In this document: piece after piece, positions 18,002 through 27,284 of the stretch | How positions within the stretch are numbered: the stretch's first letter is position 1 | Layout: each line of letters begins with the position of its first letter | Origin: Cerasicoccus arenae | Lineage (GTDB): Bacteria; Verrucomicrobiota; Verrucomicrobiia; Opitutales; Cerasicoccaceae | NCBI RefSeq assembly: GCF_014651635.1 | Contig: NZ_BMXG01000019.1 | Coordinates: 19,482 to 83,481, forward strand | DNA: 64,000 bases | Reading direction: 5' to 3' | The notes under the pieces: model-generated | Told to the model about the DNA's origin: nothing | Databases searched by the model: none | The model's input: only the letters and a program-made list of their open reading frames with translations | Position numbers and translations under genes: made by a program

Positions 18002-18811
18002 ATGGACGCTCTTCACACGGGCCTGCCCGTCACAATACGTCTCTGGGAAAACGGAACGCCGTTCGCGGATGATGCCCTCCCGGGCCTCCCACGGTTGACG
18101 ATTTACCTGCCCAGCCCTGAACACCGCACCGGCCAATCCATTGTCGTGTGTCCGGGTGGCGGCTACGCCCATCTTGCAATCGCTCACGAGGGCCACCGTG
18201 TCGCACGCTACATCAGCAGCCATGGCACTGCCGCGGCAGTGCTGGAATACCGGCATGCGCCCTACCGTCACCCAGTGCCATTGCTAGACGCCCAACGCGC
18301 CATCCGCCTGATGCGCCATCACGCAACCGAGTGGGAATTGGACCCCTCCAAGGTCGGCATTCTCGGCTTTTCCGCTGGTGGGCACCTGACGGCTTGCGCC
18401 GCCACCCTCCCCCCCCTCACCGAAGGCTTACCTGGCGACGAAATCGACGCCCTTGACTGCCGTCCCGACTTTGCCGTGCCCATTTACGCCGTGGTGAGTA
18501 TTTTCGAACCGTATGCCCACCTTGGCTCGCGACAAAATCTTCTGGGCGAGAAAGCCGATGACATGGAGCTCGTCGCCCAGCTATCGCCCGAGCGTCACGT
18601 CAACGCCAACACTCCCCCCTGCCTGTTGATCCACACCAGCGAAGACAAGAGCGTTGTCCCAGAGCACAGCATTGTCTTTTATCAGGCCCTCCGCCGTCAC
18701 AACGTCCCGGCGGAACTACACATTTACGAAAAACACGGCCACGGCATCGGCCTCGCGCAAAATCACCCTTGGGGACCCGCGCTGATTGAATGGCTCAAGA
18801 ATCGGACGTGA
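18002..18811 (+). CDS. Alpha/beta-hydrolase, acetyl-xylan-esterase-like
   Basis: 269 aa with the fold's key pieces: an oxyanion PGGGY at 51-55, the nucleophile elbow GFSAGG at 122-127 (Ser124), an Asp in SEDKSVVP near 212 and a C-terminal His in KHGHGIGL. This pattern fits the BD-FAE/AxeA-like carbohydrate esterases. No signal peptide is seen, so it is probably cytoplasmic. It starts 5 bp after the nucleotidase stop and may be co-transcribed. The true ester substrate cannot be told. An 8-C tract (18409-18416) lies in the gene. Confidence 0.8.
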   Translation: MDALHTGLPVTIRLWENGTPFADDALPGLPRLTIYLPSPEHRTGQSIVVCPGGGYAHLAIAHEGHRVARYISSHGTAAAVLEYRHAPYRHPVPLLDAQRAIRLMRHHATEWELDPSKVGILGFSAGGHLTACAATLPPLTEGLPGDEIDALDCRPDFAVPIYAVVSIFEPYAHLGSRQNLLGEKADDMELVAQLSPERHVNANTPPCLLIHTSEDKSVVPEHSIVFYQALRRHNVPAELHIYEKHGHGIGLAQNHPWGPALIEWLKNRT

Positions 18812-18869
18812 GAGCAAGCCCCCCCCTCAATCGATTAGCGAGCTGGCAGCCTATATCCGCATCCTGCAA

Positions 18870-20240
18870 TCAACCTCGATCCTGTAGGTCGTACAGAGCA
18901 ATGATATACGGGTGAGTCGGGTCGTAGTGCGTAAGCGTGTCAGCGTTTTCAATGCGACCGATGGGGCGGTTATTTTGTCCCGTGATGCCAACAGCAGAAT
19001 CGCCGATATCCGCGCGACAGGCATCGACCAGCTTCATTAAGCGGGCAACGACCTCTGGATGCTTTGCAAAGACATTCTTTGATTCCCCGATGTCTTCGCG
19101 CAAATTATAAAGCTCATCGACTGCTTCTCCTTCTCTAAACACGTGCAGCTTCCACTCGTTATCGCGAACAGCCTCCAGATCATTCTTGAAGTAATAGAAG
19201 AAGGCCTCATGCGGCGATTCAGCTCCGGTTTGCGTCATGAGTGGCGCAATGTCCTTGCCATCGATAATGCGATCTGTTGGCAGTTTTGCGTCACCAAGCG
19301 TTGCCAACGTCGGATAGAAATCCATCGCACTGCAAAGCGCATCGCTGGTTAATCCGGCAGGGATTCCCTTGGGCCAACGCATGATGCAAGGCACACGCTG
19401 ACCGCCCTCCCAAGTCTGCGCCTTGTGGCCGCGCAGAGGCCCATTACTCCCCCCTTCACCGCGTGCGCGGGAGCCATTGTCACTCGTGAAGATGACCAGC
19501 GTGTTGTCATCAATGCCCAACTGCTTCAATTCGTCCAGCAAGACTTCCGTAGCCCAATCGACCATTTCCACACCGGCACCATAACGCCCATTCAGCGATT
19601 TTTTCATGAACGATGCCGGAGCATAGATCGGCACGTGCACATACATGTGCGCCAAATAGAGGAAAAATGGTTGATCCTTTTTCTCCCGCATAAACTGAAC
19701 GCAATCCTCCACGTAACGCTCGGTAATCCCAGCTTGGTCAGGCTGCTCCTGAATTACTGATTTATCCCTCAGCAATGGGAGGGGCGGGTTCACATCGTCT
19801 TCCTTTTGCCGCCCCATGTCGTTACTGTAGGGGATCCCAAAGTAGCTGTCGAAGCCATGCGAGGTTGGTAAAAACTCGGGCTGATCGCCACAATGCCATT
19901 TGCCAACGAGCTTCGACGCATAACCCTCCTGCTGAAGCAGCTTGGCAATGGTTGTCTCGTCGGGATTCAGGCCAACTTCATGCCCAGGATGCAGCACCCA
20001 TCGACCATTAAACGTGCCAAACCCAATCCGTGGCGGATAGCAACCCGTCATCATGGCACCGCGCGAAGGCGAGCACACTGGCGAGGCCATGTAAAAATCC
20101 GTAAAACGCACGCCCTCAGCAGCCATACGATCCAGAGCAGGCGTCCGATTAACCGTCGATCCGTAGCAACCGAGGTCGCCGTAGCCGAGATCGTCGCAGT
20201 TAATGAGAATAATGTTCGGGCGGGTGTATTCTGAGGCCAT
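18870..20240 (-). CDS. Sulfatase (formylglycine type)
   Basis: Alkaline-phosphatase-superfamily sulfatase, 456 aa. The FGly signature C-S-P-S-R is at residues 56-60 and GAMMTG follows. Metal-binding Asp residues are at the N-terminus (INCDDLGYGDLG) and in FTSDNGS. Such enzymes cut sulfate esters, in this phylum often from algal polysaccharides. There is no N-terminal signal peptide (it starts MASEYTRPNIILIN), unlike most polysaccharide sulfatases, so action on imported, small substrates is inferred. No formylglycine-generating enzyme or radical-SAM maturase is in the window. Confidence 0.92.
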   Translation of the reverse strand: MASEYTRPNIILINCDDLGYGDLGCYGSTVNRTPALDRMAAEGVRFTDFYMASPVCSPSRGAMMTGCYPPRIGFGTFNGRWVLHPGHEVGLNPDETTIAKLLQQEGYASKLVGKWHCGDQPEFLPTSHGFDSYFGIPYSNDMGRQKEDDVNPPLPLLRDKSVIQEQPDQAGITERYVEDCVQFMREKKDQPFFLYLAHMYVHVPIYAPASFMKKSLNGRYGAGVEMVDWATEVLLDELKQLGIDDNTLVIFTSDNGSRARGEGGSNGPLRGHKAQTWEGGQRVPCIMRWPKGIPAGLTSDALCSAMDFYPTLATLGDAKLPTDRIIDGKDIAPLMTQTGAESPHEAFFYYFKNDLEAVRDNEWKLHVFREGEAVDELYNLREDIGESKNVFAKHPEVVARLMKLVDACRADIGDSAVGITGQNNRPIGRIENADTLTHYDPTHPYIIALYDLQDRG

Positions 20241-20291
20241 TCCAATAAGAAAAACCGCGATCTGTCACCAATTCAACTGTAGATTTTCCAG

Positions 20292-20765
20292 CTAGACGCG
20301 GGCCTGCATGTAGCTGAGCGTGGGCCGATTCTCGTGTGGAAATGCTTCTTCCAATAACGGTGCCTTCGGCCGAGCCGTAACGGATGGATGCCGAAAAATC
20401 TGCCCTTTATTGGTGATGACCTGAATCGCTCGGTCATCCCAGATCTCAACCACATACGGGTCGAGTTCGTTGGTAATTTCCATATCTGCCAGCCTCTGTT
20501 TTTTCAGCCATTTACGGATCGGCGGTAAGTATTCCTCATGCGCAGCGCGGGCAGTAAAAATCTTAACCTTCCGGCCTTCTTCACGCCAATGGCGGACACG
20601 CGCCATCATCTCGGGAATCGGTTTGCCGATATGGGAAATACCGCGCCATGCAGAAAACTTTGCCAAAGTACCGTCCAGGTCGACACCAATCCAAGGCGTC
20701 GGGTCGGGCGTTGGCTTTACAATGGGCTCGGTCTTATTTTCAGGATTGGTTGGCAATTCGCTCAT
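20292..20765 (-). CDS. HAD-superfamily-like phosphatase
   Basis: 157 aa with the HAD motif I VDLDGTLA (the DxDGT nucleophile/acid pair), a probable motif II threonine in KIFTARAA and an acidic IWDDRA that would serve as motif IV. This is a small, capless HAD of unknown substrate, similar to proteins often found in phage and bacterial genomes. The first ~25 residues are low-complexity (Pro/Lys/Glu rich). It stands between the sulfatase and the copper ATPase on the same strand with short gaps. Confidence 0.75.
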   Translation of the reverse strand: MSELPTNPENKTEPIVKPTPDPTPWIGVDLDGTLAKFSAWRGISHIGKPIPEMMARVRHWREEGRKVKIFTARAAHEEYLPPIRKWLKKQRLADMEITNELDPYVVEIWDDRAIQVITNKGQIFRHPSVTARPKAPLLEEAFPHENRPTLSYMQARV

Positions 20766-20814
20766 AATGAAAAGGAACCGGTAATCCTATCCGCGAACTA
20801 AGGACACGAAAAGC

Positions 20815-22833
20815 CTATTCTTGGTTCCGCCCAAGCGGAGAAATTGGCTCATTGCGTGCACTTCGCGCTGCCCGGACTGACACCCCAACGCTGGACACCA
20901 ACATAAGCAGCGCGGCCACCACCGGGTGCAGGATGCCACCTGCCGCCAACCCCATTCCCAACAAATTATACGCCCCGGCAAAAATCAAATTACCCTGCAC
21001 TGCACGACGCACTTTACGTGACAAAGCCAAGCCGCGGGCAATCGGTAACAGCGACTCGCCCATCAGCACCGCAGGGGATGTTGCCCGGCTCAAATCAGCC
21101 CCCTGGCCCATCGCGATCGCAGCATGGGCATGGCTCATTGCTGCCGCATCGTTAAGTCCGTCCCCCACAAACACTACGCGCTCACCTGCCGCTTGATACG
21201 CACGTACACGTGCCAGTTTATCAGTCGGCGACAAGCCAGCCTCCACGGTGATGCCTGCAAAATCCATTTGAGCAGGCTCGGGATCTCCAGTGAGAATCGA
21301 CACCGCAACACCCTGCGTCTGTAAAGCCTTCAGCGCGGTTTCCATATCGGGCCGCAACTGCTCGCGCAGGTCAAATGCCGCTGCCCAATGGCCATCCAGC
21401 GCCACGAGTACTTCGCGCTTGCTGCTTGTCGCACGGGTACGGATCAGCACGCCCCCCCCTAGCGATTCCTCGATAAAATCCCGTGCGCCAATGCGGAGCA
21501 CTGCTTCACGGCCAGAAGTCATGCGCACGACAGCCTCCACCCCACGACCCGGATGCTGCGTAATCGCCAAAGGCTCCACATCGATATTGTCCGCGTCTAT
21601 CTTGGCTAACGCGCGCGCAACCGGATGCGGGCTAAGGCTTTCCACCACACGCACAGCGGCCAATAGCTCACTCTGGTTGCCCATATAAGCGGGCGCAATT
21701 TCGATGTCTTCCACCTGCAAAGATTCAAAACTGAGCGTGCCAGTCTTATCGAAAATGATACGGTCCGCTTGAGCCAATTGGTCGCCAAAGTCACCAGTGC
21801 GCACAGTCAACCCCAACCGCGCAAATTGAAGCAATTGGCTCCAGACCGCAATCGGTGTGGCCAAGCCCAACGCACAGGGACAAGCGACGAGTAGCACCGC
21901 CATGGCATTGAAAAGCGCAGTCGTCCAAGGAACGACCAATGACCAGCCAATGAAAGTCACTGCCGCAATCACGATCACGCTCGGCACAAACCAACGCATC
22001 AGCCGATCTGCCTGAACTTGTAATTCCGACGGACGTAAACGCGCCTGCTCAACAGCCTCCAGCATGGCGTCAATGCGGCGTTCCCCAATCAAGGCGCGGG
22101 GCTCGATGATGAACGTCCCATCCACTGAATACGAACCGGCCCAAACGGAGTCACCCGGCTGCCGGCGAGTCGGCGTCAGCTCACCAGTCATCGCCGTATC
22201 GGTGATGTCACCCACACCAGAGCGAACTACGCCGTCAACAGGGATCGGTTCGCCTGGTGCAACGGAGACGGCAGAATCGGGCGCAAGCTCATCAACTGGT
22301 ACACGTCGACGCTGCCCGCAGCATGTTTCCAAATAGGCGAAATCAAAGGCGTCACGCAATTCGCGCACCGCACCGAGAGCACGTTCTCGTGAGCGAGCAC
22401 CCAGCGTTTTGCCCACGGTGTAAATCGCCAGCACGATCGCCACGACTTCGTAATAAACAGCGCCCTGCCCGGTCAGCGTCGCGGTCAATGAAGCCCCAAG
22501 CGCCCCCAACGCACTAATGAGGAACAATGCCTCTACGGTGATACGATGCTCACGAAAAGCCTGCCATGCATTGCGGATCAGTGGCGGAGCCAGCAGCGCT
22601 AGCACAACGACGGCAGAAATCAGCAACCCGCCATGCAGCACCCAATAAATTGGCTGGCTGCGGGTCAGAGGAACCTCCGCTGTGTTTAACCCAAGGCCAA
22701 AAATCATCCCCTGACCAGCCATAACGGCCGCAATTCCCACTTTGAGCCAAGTCATCGTCCAAGCACGCTCGTCCGTCGTAACTCCCGGAGAAGCGTCGGT
22801 GTGGCAACACGCGTTGGGCAATTCATCGGCCAT
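20815..22833 (-). CDS. P1B-type copper-transporting ATPase
   Basis: 672-aa heavy-metal P-type ATPase. It has the transmembrane metal motif CPC at 318-320, TGE at 216-218, the phosphorylated DKTGT at 362-366 and the HP dipeptide in LSPHPVARA. YN in the seventh and MxxSS (MLVSS) in the eighth membrane helix point to Cu(+). The N-terminal heavy-metal-associated domain is missing; only a short CCHTD stretch (9-13) is there. Export of Cu(I), possibly for cupro-enzyme loading, is inferred. The ATG at 22833 is preferred over the adjacent TTG. Confidence 0.9.
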   Translation of the reverse strand: MADELPNACCHTDASPGVTTDERAWTMTWLKVGIAAVMAGQGMIFGLGLNTAEVPLTRSQPIYWVLHGGLLISAVVVLALLAPPLIRNAWQAFREHRITVEALFLISALGALGASLTATLTGQGAVYYEVVAIVLAIYTVGKTLGARSRERALGAVRELRDAFDFAYLETCCGQRRRVPVDELAPDSAVSVAPGEPIPVDGVVRSGVGDITDTAMTGELTPTRRQPGDSVWAGSYSVDGTFIIEPRALIGERRIDAMLEAVEQARLRPSELQVQADRLMRWFVPSVIVIAAVTFIGWSLVVPWTTALFNAMAVLLVACPCALGLATPIAVWSQLLQFARLGLTVRTGDFGDQLAQADRIIFDKTGTLSFESLQVEDIEIAPAYMGNQSELLAAVRVVESLSPHPVARALAKIDADNIDVEPLAITQHPGRGVEAVVRMTSGREAVLRIGARDFIEESLGGGVLIRTRATSSKREVLVALDGHWAAAFDLREQLRPDMETALKALQTQGVAVSILTGDPEPAQMDFAGITVEAGLSPTDKLARVRAYQAAGERVVFVGDGLNDAAAMSHAHAAIAMGQGADLSRATSPAVLMGESLLPIARGLALSRKVRRAVQGNLIFAGAYNLLGMGLAAGGILHPVVAALLMLVSSVGVSVRAARSARNEPISPLGRNQE

Positions 22834-22886
22834 CAAAAGAAAAGAAATTCCCTTTTCTCAGGATGGCAAGCGACAAGAAGTCTTGG

Positions 22887-25739
22887 CTATTCGGCCGATT
22901 CAGGCGAGGCGTTAGTAGCTGGCTTGATGATTATCGGCAAACCAGGACCAACGCCTAGGTATTGCTTCGCCAATTCGTTGACCTCGTCCAACGTCACCGT
23001 GCTGTAGTCCGACGCCAGCGTGCGCGCCCAATCGAATTGCTGTGGATAGATAGTGGAACCTGACATGACACGGCTCAACCAGTAATTATTCTGGCGGACG
23101 TATTCCTCTACGTATTTCTGCAAAGGCAACACCGTGCGCACAAGTTCGTCGTCCGTTATATTTCCTTCGCCGAGGCCCACGCCCAACTCGCGAATAATAC
23201 CCACAACGGATTCGACCTTGGCCGGATCGGCGAAATTCAAGCCGAAGAGATAGCCATAATCCGGGTAGATTTCACTCGAACTGTTGCGCGCATAGGGGCT
23301 ATAACCTTCACCGAGTTTTTCCCGTACTTCCAGACGGAGACGGTCGCGGAATACGCTGGCCAGCACATTTAGTCGGCGAGTGCGCTTGATGTCCCAAAAA
23401 TCCGTCGTTGGCCAATAGACCGCAGCCATTGCCCGCGGGATGTCCGACTCATAGGTATAGAGCTGCTGCTCGGTCGCCTTGGGAAAAACCACACCTTTTC
23501 GCGCATCTTCATACTTATCGGCCTCGGTTTTGCGATCAGGCAAGGCACCAAACGTCGCCGCCACCGCAACAAGCGCGGTATCATAATCGACTTCGCCAAC
23601 AACATTGATCTCCAAATAATCTTCAGCCAAAGGAGACTTCAGCCACTCCCGCAAGGAATCCATGTTTTGCGATTCAAAATCATCTTGTGATGGAAATCCG
23701 AAATGATAATTATCTCCCGATAAATACTTCATCACCAGATTGCCCCAGACGCCTTCTGCAGTATGATTCACTTCGATTGACATCTCCTCATAGGCTTTAC
23801 GAGCTTGGCGTGCAGCCTCTTCGCGGTAGCCCGGTGCAGTGATATAGGCGGCCATTAGCTGCAGCTGACGCTCAAAATCCTTGGGTGTCGTGCCGCCCAC
23901 CAGTTCAAACGAATCCTCCCCCACGGAGAACACAGCACCGACCGATTGCCCCGCAAGCACACGCTGCATTTCATCAACTGAAAGCGCTTCCAGCCCACCG
24001 GCTGAAAAGGCCAAATTAGCAAACGCCGCGATACCTTTCTGCTCGGGCTTCATTGTAAGCCCCCCCCCCCCGAAACGTACCAGCACGCCGACTGAATTGG
24101 CCTCGAAATCTGTTTTCTTGAAATTAAGGCGCACGTTGTTGTCGAACTGAACCTGCCATATATCCAGATCCTTCACGTAGCTCTGTTTGACGATCTTTCC
24201 CACCGGCCCGAAGTCCGTGTAGGGCCACTTGAGTTCGCGCTCTTTCTCTGGGGCTTCAACAAGTTTCCCAGCACTGGTCTGATAGACCTTAGCTAGCTCG
24301 GTTTCAGCGTTTTCCAGCTCTAAATTTCCACTAACAAAGAGGAAACGCCCCCCCCCCCGCCAAAGTTCTTCCAGTGAAGTTTGAGCACTTTCAGGGGTCA
24401 ATTGGTCCATCGCTTCAGCTGCTATGGAAAGATCGGTTTGGGGCGACGTAAAGACGTTCTCCCGTGACAAGCTGCTGACAATGCCCCCGGATAGGGCACG
24501 TGACTTGCGAGTTGGCGCGGCCTTCACGGCTTCTTCATAATCATTGAGAATATTCGCCTTCACTTCAGCTACTTCGGCCTCAGAAAAACCATGCTCCAGA
24601 GCGCGCCGAAGTTCCTGCTCGATGATGGCGACCGAATCCCGCCATTGGTCAGGCTGGCAGGTCACATCCACACCGCCCAATTCAAAGAAATCAAGATAGT
24701 CCCAAAAATAAGCACTACCGGTGGTGAATGAAGCATTTTCCTGCTTGGCCAGTTTTTCCAAACGGCGCGTCAGCATACGATTAGCAGCGGTGGTCATCAT
24801 ATCCCTTACCCGCACTTCACGGCTATCCGGCTCGCCATGAAACTGCCTCAGCGTCATCAATGACACCTCGGTGGTCGATGCTTCGGGTTCGGAATGCAAG
24901 CTTGTGGCCAGCTCAGGCGTCGTCAATTTACCCATGTCAACAACTGGCAACGGCGTTTCCGCCTTGGGCAAATCGCCAAACATTTCCGTGATGGCCTTAA
25001 CTGCCTGCTCGACGTTCACTTCACCGACAATCACCACGGCCATGTTGTCCGCCCGATACCAAGTCTCATAAAAAGAAACGAATTCAGCGCGCGGCGCGTT
25101 GGTGATCACCTCATCCAAGCCGATTGGCATACGCTGCGGCATGAGTGCCTCAGGAAAGAGAAACTCCCAATAGGCAATGAAGGTGCGGTAGTCCACCGAA
25201 TCCCGGTCGCGCTTTTCGCTGAGGATAACGCCGCGCTCCATATCGATTTCCTGTTCCCTTAATAAAAGACCACCAGCGTAATCGCGGAGCACTTGTAGCC
25301 CTTCGTGAAAGAGCTCGGGTGTTTTTTCCGGAAGCTCGAGCTTGTAAACGGTTTCGTCGAAGCTGGTGTGGGCGTTGGTGTCGGCCCCAAAGCTCATACC
25401 AAGGCGTTGTAGATATTCGATCAGTGAGCCGGGAGCGTAATGCTCCGAACCATTGAAGGCCATGTGTTCAAGGAAATGCGCCACGCCGCGCTGGCTTTCG
25501 GTCTCTTGCAGTGAGCCTGCCTTGACGAGCAAGCGCATGCTGACACGGTCCGGCGGCTCAGCATTGGGCATAATCGCGTATTGCAGGCCATTGGGCAACT
25601 CACCAAAAACCACTGCCGGATCAACGGGCAAGTCATTAGCAGTCACGGTTTTATCTGCAAAAACCGGCGCAGCCAAAGAGCAAAACAATACGGTAAAAAC
25701 GGGGAAAATTGGAGTAAATCGAAGAAAATTCATGAGCAT
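22887..25739 (-). CDS. M16 family zinc metallopeptidase, secreted
   Basis: 950-aa pitrilysin/insulinase-type protease with two M16 halves. The signal peptide is at residues 1-28 (cleavage near APVFA). The inverted zinc motif HFLEH is at 88-92, and the third ligand is probably the Glu at about 168 (MERGVI). The second half is the usual inactive copy. Expected location is the periplasm, degrading peptides. Two long G tracts on the coding strand (24060-24071 and 24348-24358) encode Gly runs without breaking the frame. A second in-frame ATG two codons later could be the real start. Confidence 0.92.
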   Translation of the reverse strand: MLMNFLRFTPIFPVFTVLFCSLAAPVFADKTVTANDLPVDPAVVFGELPNGLQYAIMPNAEPPDRVSMRLLVKAGSLQETESQRGVAHFLEHMAFNGSEHYAPGSLIEYLQRLGMSFGADTNAHTSFDETVYKLELPEKTPELFHEGLQVLRDYAGGLLLREQEIDMERGVILSEKRDRDSVDYRTFIAYWEFLFPEALMPQRMPIGLDEVITNAPRAEFVSFYETWYRADNMAVVIVGEVNVEQAVKAITEMFGDLPKAETPLPVVDMGKLTTPELATSLHSEPEASTTEVSLMTLRQFHGEPDSREVRVRDMMTTAANRMLTRRLEKLAKQENASFTTGSAYFWDYLDFFELGGVDVTCQPDQWRDSVAIIEQELRRALEHGFSEAEVAEVKANILNDYEEAVKAAPTRKSRALSGGIVSSLSRENVFTSPQTDLSIAAEAMDQLTPESAQTSLEELWRGGGRFLFVSGNLELENAETELAKVYQTSAGKLVEAPEKERELKWPYTDFGPVGKIVKQSYVKDLDIWQVQFDNNVRLNFKKTDFEANSVGVLVRFGGGGLTMKPEQKGIAAFANLAFSAGGLEALSVDEMQRVLAGQSVGAVFSVGEDSFELVGGTTPKDFERQLQLMAAYITAPGYREEAARQARKAYEEMSIEVNHTAEGVWGNLVMKYLSGDNYHFGFPSQDDFESQNMDSLREWLKSPLAEDYLEINVVGEVDYDTALVAVAATFGALPDRKTEADKYEDARKGVVFPKATEQQLYTYESDIPRAMAAVYWPTTDFWDIKRTRRLNVLASVFRDRLRLEVREKLGEGYSPYARNSSSEIYPDYGYLFGLNFADPAKVESVVGIIRELGVGLGEGNITDDELVRTVLPLQKYVEEYVRQNNYWLSRVMSGSTIYPQQFDWARTLASDYSTVTLDEVNELAKQYLGVGPGLPIIIKPATNASPESAE
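24060..24071. repeat. Poly-C tract (12 C) in M16 peptidase gene
   Basis: Twelve consecutive C on the + strand, read as G on the coding strand and translated as Gly (RFGGGG). Slippage by one base would shift the frame about 560 codons into the gene. Confidence 0.9.
24348..24358. repeat. Poly-C tract (11 C) in M16 peptidase gene
   Basis: Eleven consecutive C on the + strand, translated on the minus strand as WRGGGRF. Second long tract in the same gene. Confidence 0.9.
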
Positions 25740-25841
25740 GAGGCATTAACGAACAGCCATGGCAGACAAGCCAAGGACAAAAAGATGTGTTTCCTTTGAC
25801 GCGTAAGTCGTTATCAAGTTCCCCTTTAGGCTATAATTTCA

Positions 25842-27131
25842 ATGATCCTCCTGTATCGCATCCTCTTTCCCTTCATGCTGTTGCTAGGGTTGCCCTATTA
25901 CGGCTCCCGGATGCTGAAACGGGGTGGCTATGGGCGCGATCTGCATCACCGTTTTGGGCTGATGGACCGCCCCCCCGCTCGCCGCACGGGCGTCAAACGC
26001 ATCTGGATACAGGCCGTCAGTGTGGGTGAGCTCCGTGCCCTGCAACCCATCATGGAGGGGCTGCAAACGCGATCAAACGTCGAAATCGTGCTCACGACCA
26101 CTACCAGCACCGGCTATGCGCTCGTCGAGGAACACTATACCCGCTGTTGCTTGAAGACTGGTCTTTTCCCACTCGACTGGGCACCTTTTTGTGCAAATAC
26201 GTGGGATCGTATCGATCCAGACCTGTCGCTGCTGATGGAAGGTGACATCTGGCCAGAGCATCTCCATCAAGCGAACAAGCGCAATGTACCCGTGATCCTG
26301 ATCAACGGCCGCATGTCCGACCGCTCCTTTCGGCGCTACAGCAAATTTGGCAATTCGGCCAAATGGCTTTTCGGAAAAATCAGCCACGTTTTTGCCGCGT
26401 CATCCATCGACGCCCAGCGTTTCGCCGAACTCGGCCTGCCCAAGGACCGATTGGAGACCACGGGGAACGTCAAGTTCGACGTCCGCGTGGAACCAATCCT
26501 CGATGAGACCGCTCGCAGCCGACTAAGGGCGGAAATGGGCTTTGCCGACAACTCACTCGTCCTGCTCGGCTCCTCCACCTGGCCTGGAGAGGAAGCATTC
26601 CTGCTCCAAGTCCTGCAAGAAGCCCGACGCGAAGGACTCGACGCCCGTCTGCTCATCGCACCGCGACATGCCGAGCGTCGCAAGGAAATCCGCCGCGAGC
26701 TAGAGCGCCACGCAGTCAGGTTTAGTTTCCGTACCGGCGAGGCGGTGACGTCCCCGCTCGATGTCTACGTGGGCGACACCACCGGCGAACTGGCGATGCT
26801 GACCCAAGCCGCAGACGTGGTCTTTGTCGGCAAAAGCTTACCGCCGCACACCGAAGGCCAAACACCAATTGAGGCTGCCGCTCTCGGCCTGCCAATCGTT
26901 TACGGCCCAGGCATGGGCAATTTCCGCCGAGTCTGCCAATCCCTCGAAGCTGAAAACGCCGCTTGGCGGGGAATCGACGCCTCAGACGCCGAGCAAAAGC
27001 TGCTTCAACTCCTCCGCGATCCTGCCAAACGCCTTTCGCTGGCCCGCGCCGCCCGTAACTGGCACGCCCGTAACCAAGGTGCCGCCCAGCGCATCGTCAA
27101 CTCTCTGGCCCAGAAACTGGAAGCTCAATAA
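25842..27131 (+). CDS. waaA: Kdo transferase
   Basis: Adds 3-deoxy-D-manno-octulosonic acid from CMP-Kdo to lipid A precursor at the cytoplasmic face of the inner membrane. 429 aa, typical. An N-terminal hydrophobic anchor (ILFPFMLLLGLPYYG) precedes the GT30 signature IQAVSVGELRAL, with the catalytic Glu. EGDIWPEHL and ATTGNVKFD (seen as LETTGNVKFD) are conserved. The C-terminal GT-B half has GQTPIEAAALGLPIVYGP. Presence of this gene shows that the organism makes LPS. Single gene with its own upstream region; no substrate count (mono- or bifunctional) can be inferred. Confidence 0.94.
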   Translation: MILLYRILFPFMLLLGLPYYGSRMLKRGGYGRDLHHRFGLMDRPPARRTGVKRIWIQAVSVGELRALQPIMEGLQTRSNVEIVLTTTTSTGYALVEEHYTRCCLKTGLFPLDWAPFCANTWDRIDPDLSLLMEGDIWPEHLHQANKRNVPVILINGRMSDRSFRRYSKFGNSAKWLFGKISHVFAASSIDAQRFAELGLPKDRLETTGNVKFDVRVEPILDETARSRLRAEMGFADNSLVLLGSSTWPGEEAFLLQVLQEARREGLDARLLIAPRHAERRKEIRRELERHAVRFSFRTGEAVTSPLDVYVGDTTGELAMLTQAADVVFVGKSLPPHTEGQTPIEAAALGLPIVYGPGMGNFRRVCQSLEAENAAWRGIDASDAEQKLLQLLRDPAKRLSLARAARNWHARNQGAAQRIVNSLAQKLEAQ

Positions 27132-27284
27132 AAAATCTTCAGGAGAATTAACCCGACAAAATCAGGGGTACGGATCGTGTAAGCGTATCGTAAAGCGGAA
27201 TTAACGTAACCCACAGAGTTACTCACAAGGTTTTGGGAATAACGTTTTTCTTTACGAACGGGGCCAAATATCAATGATCGTCCA

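Noticed and set aside
27160..27240. DnaA-box-like words (TTACTCACA, TAACCCACA) upstream of dnaB
   Set aside because: Each has two mismatches to TTATCCACA and there is no AT-rich unwinding stretch or cluster; not enough for an origin.
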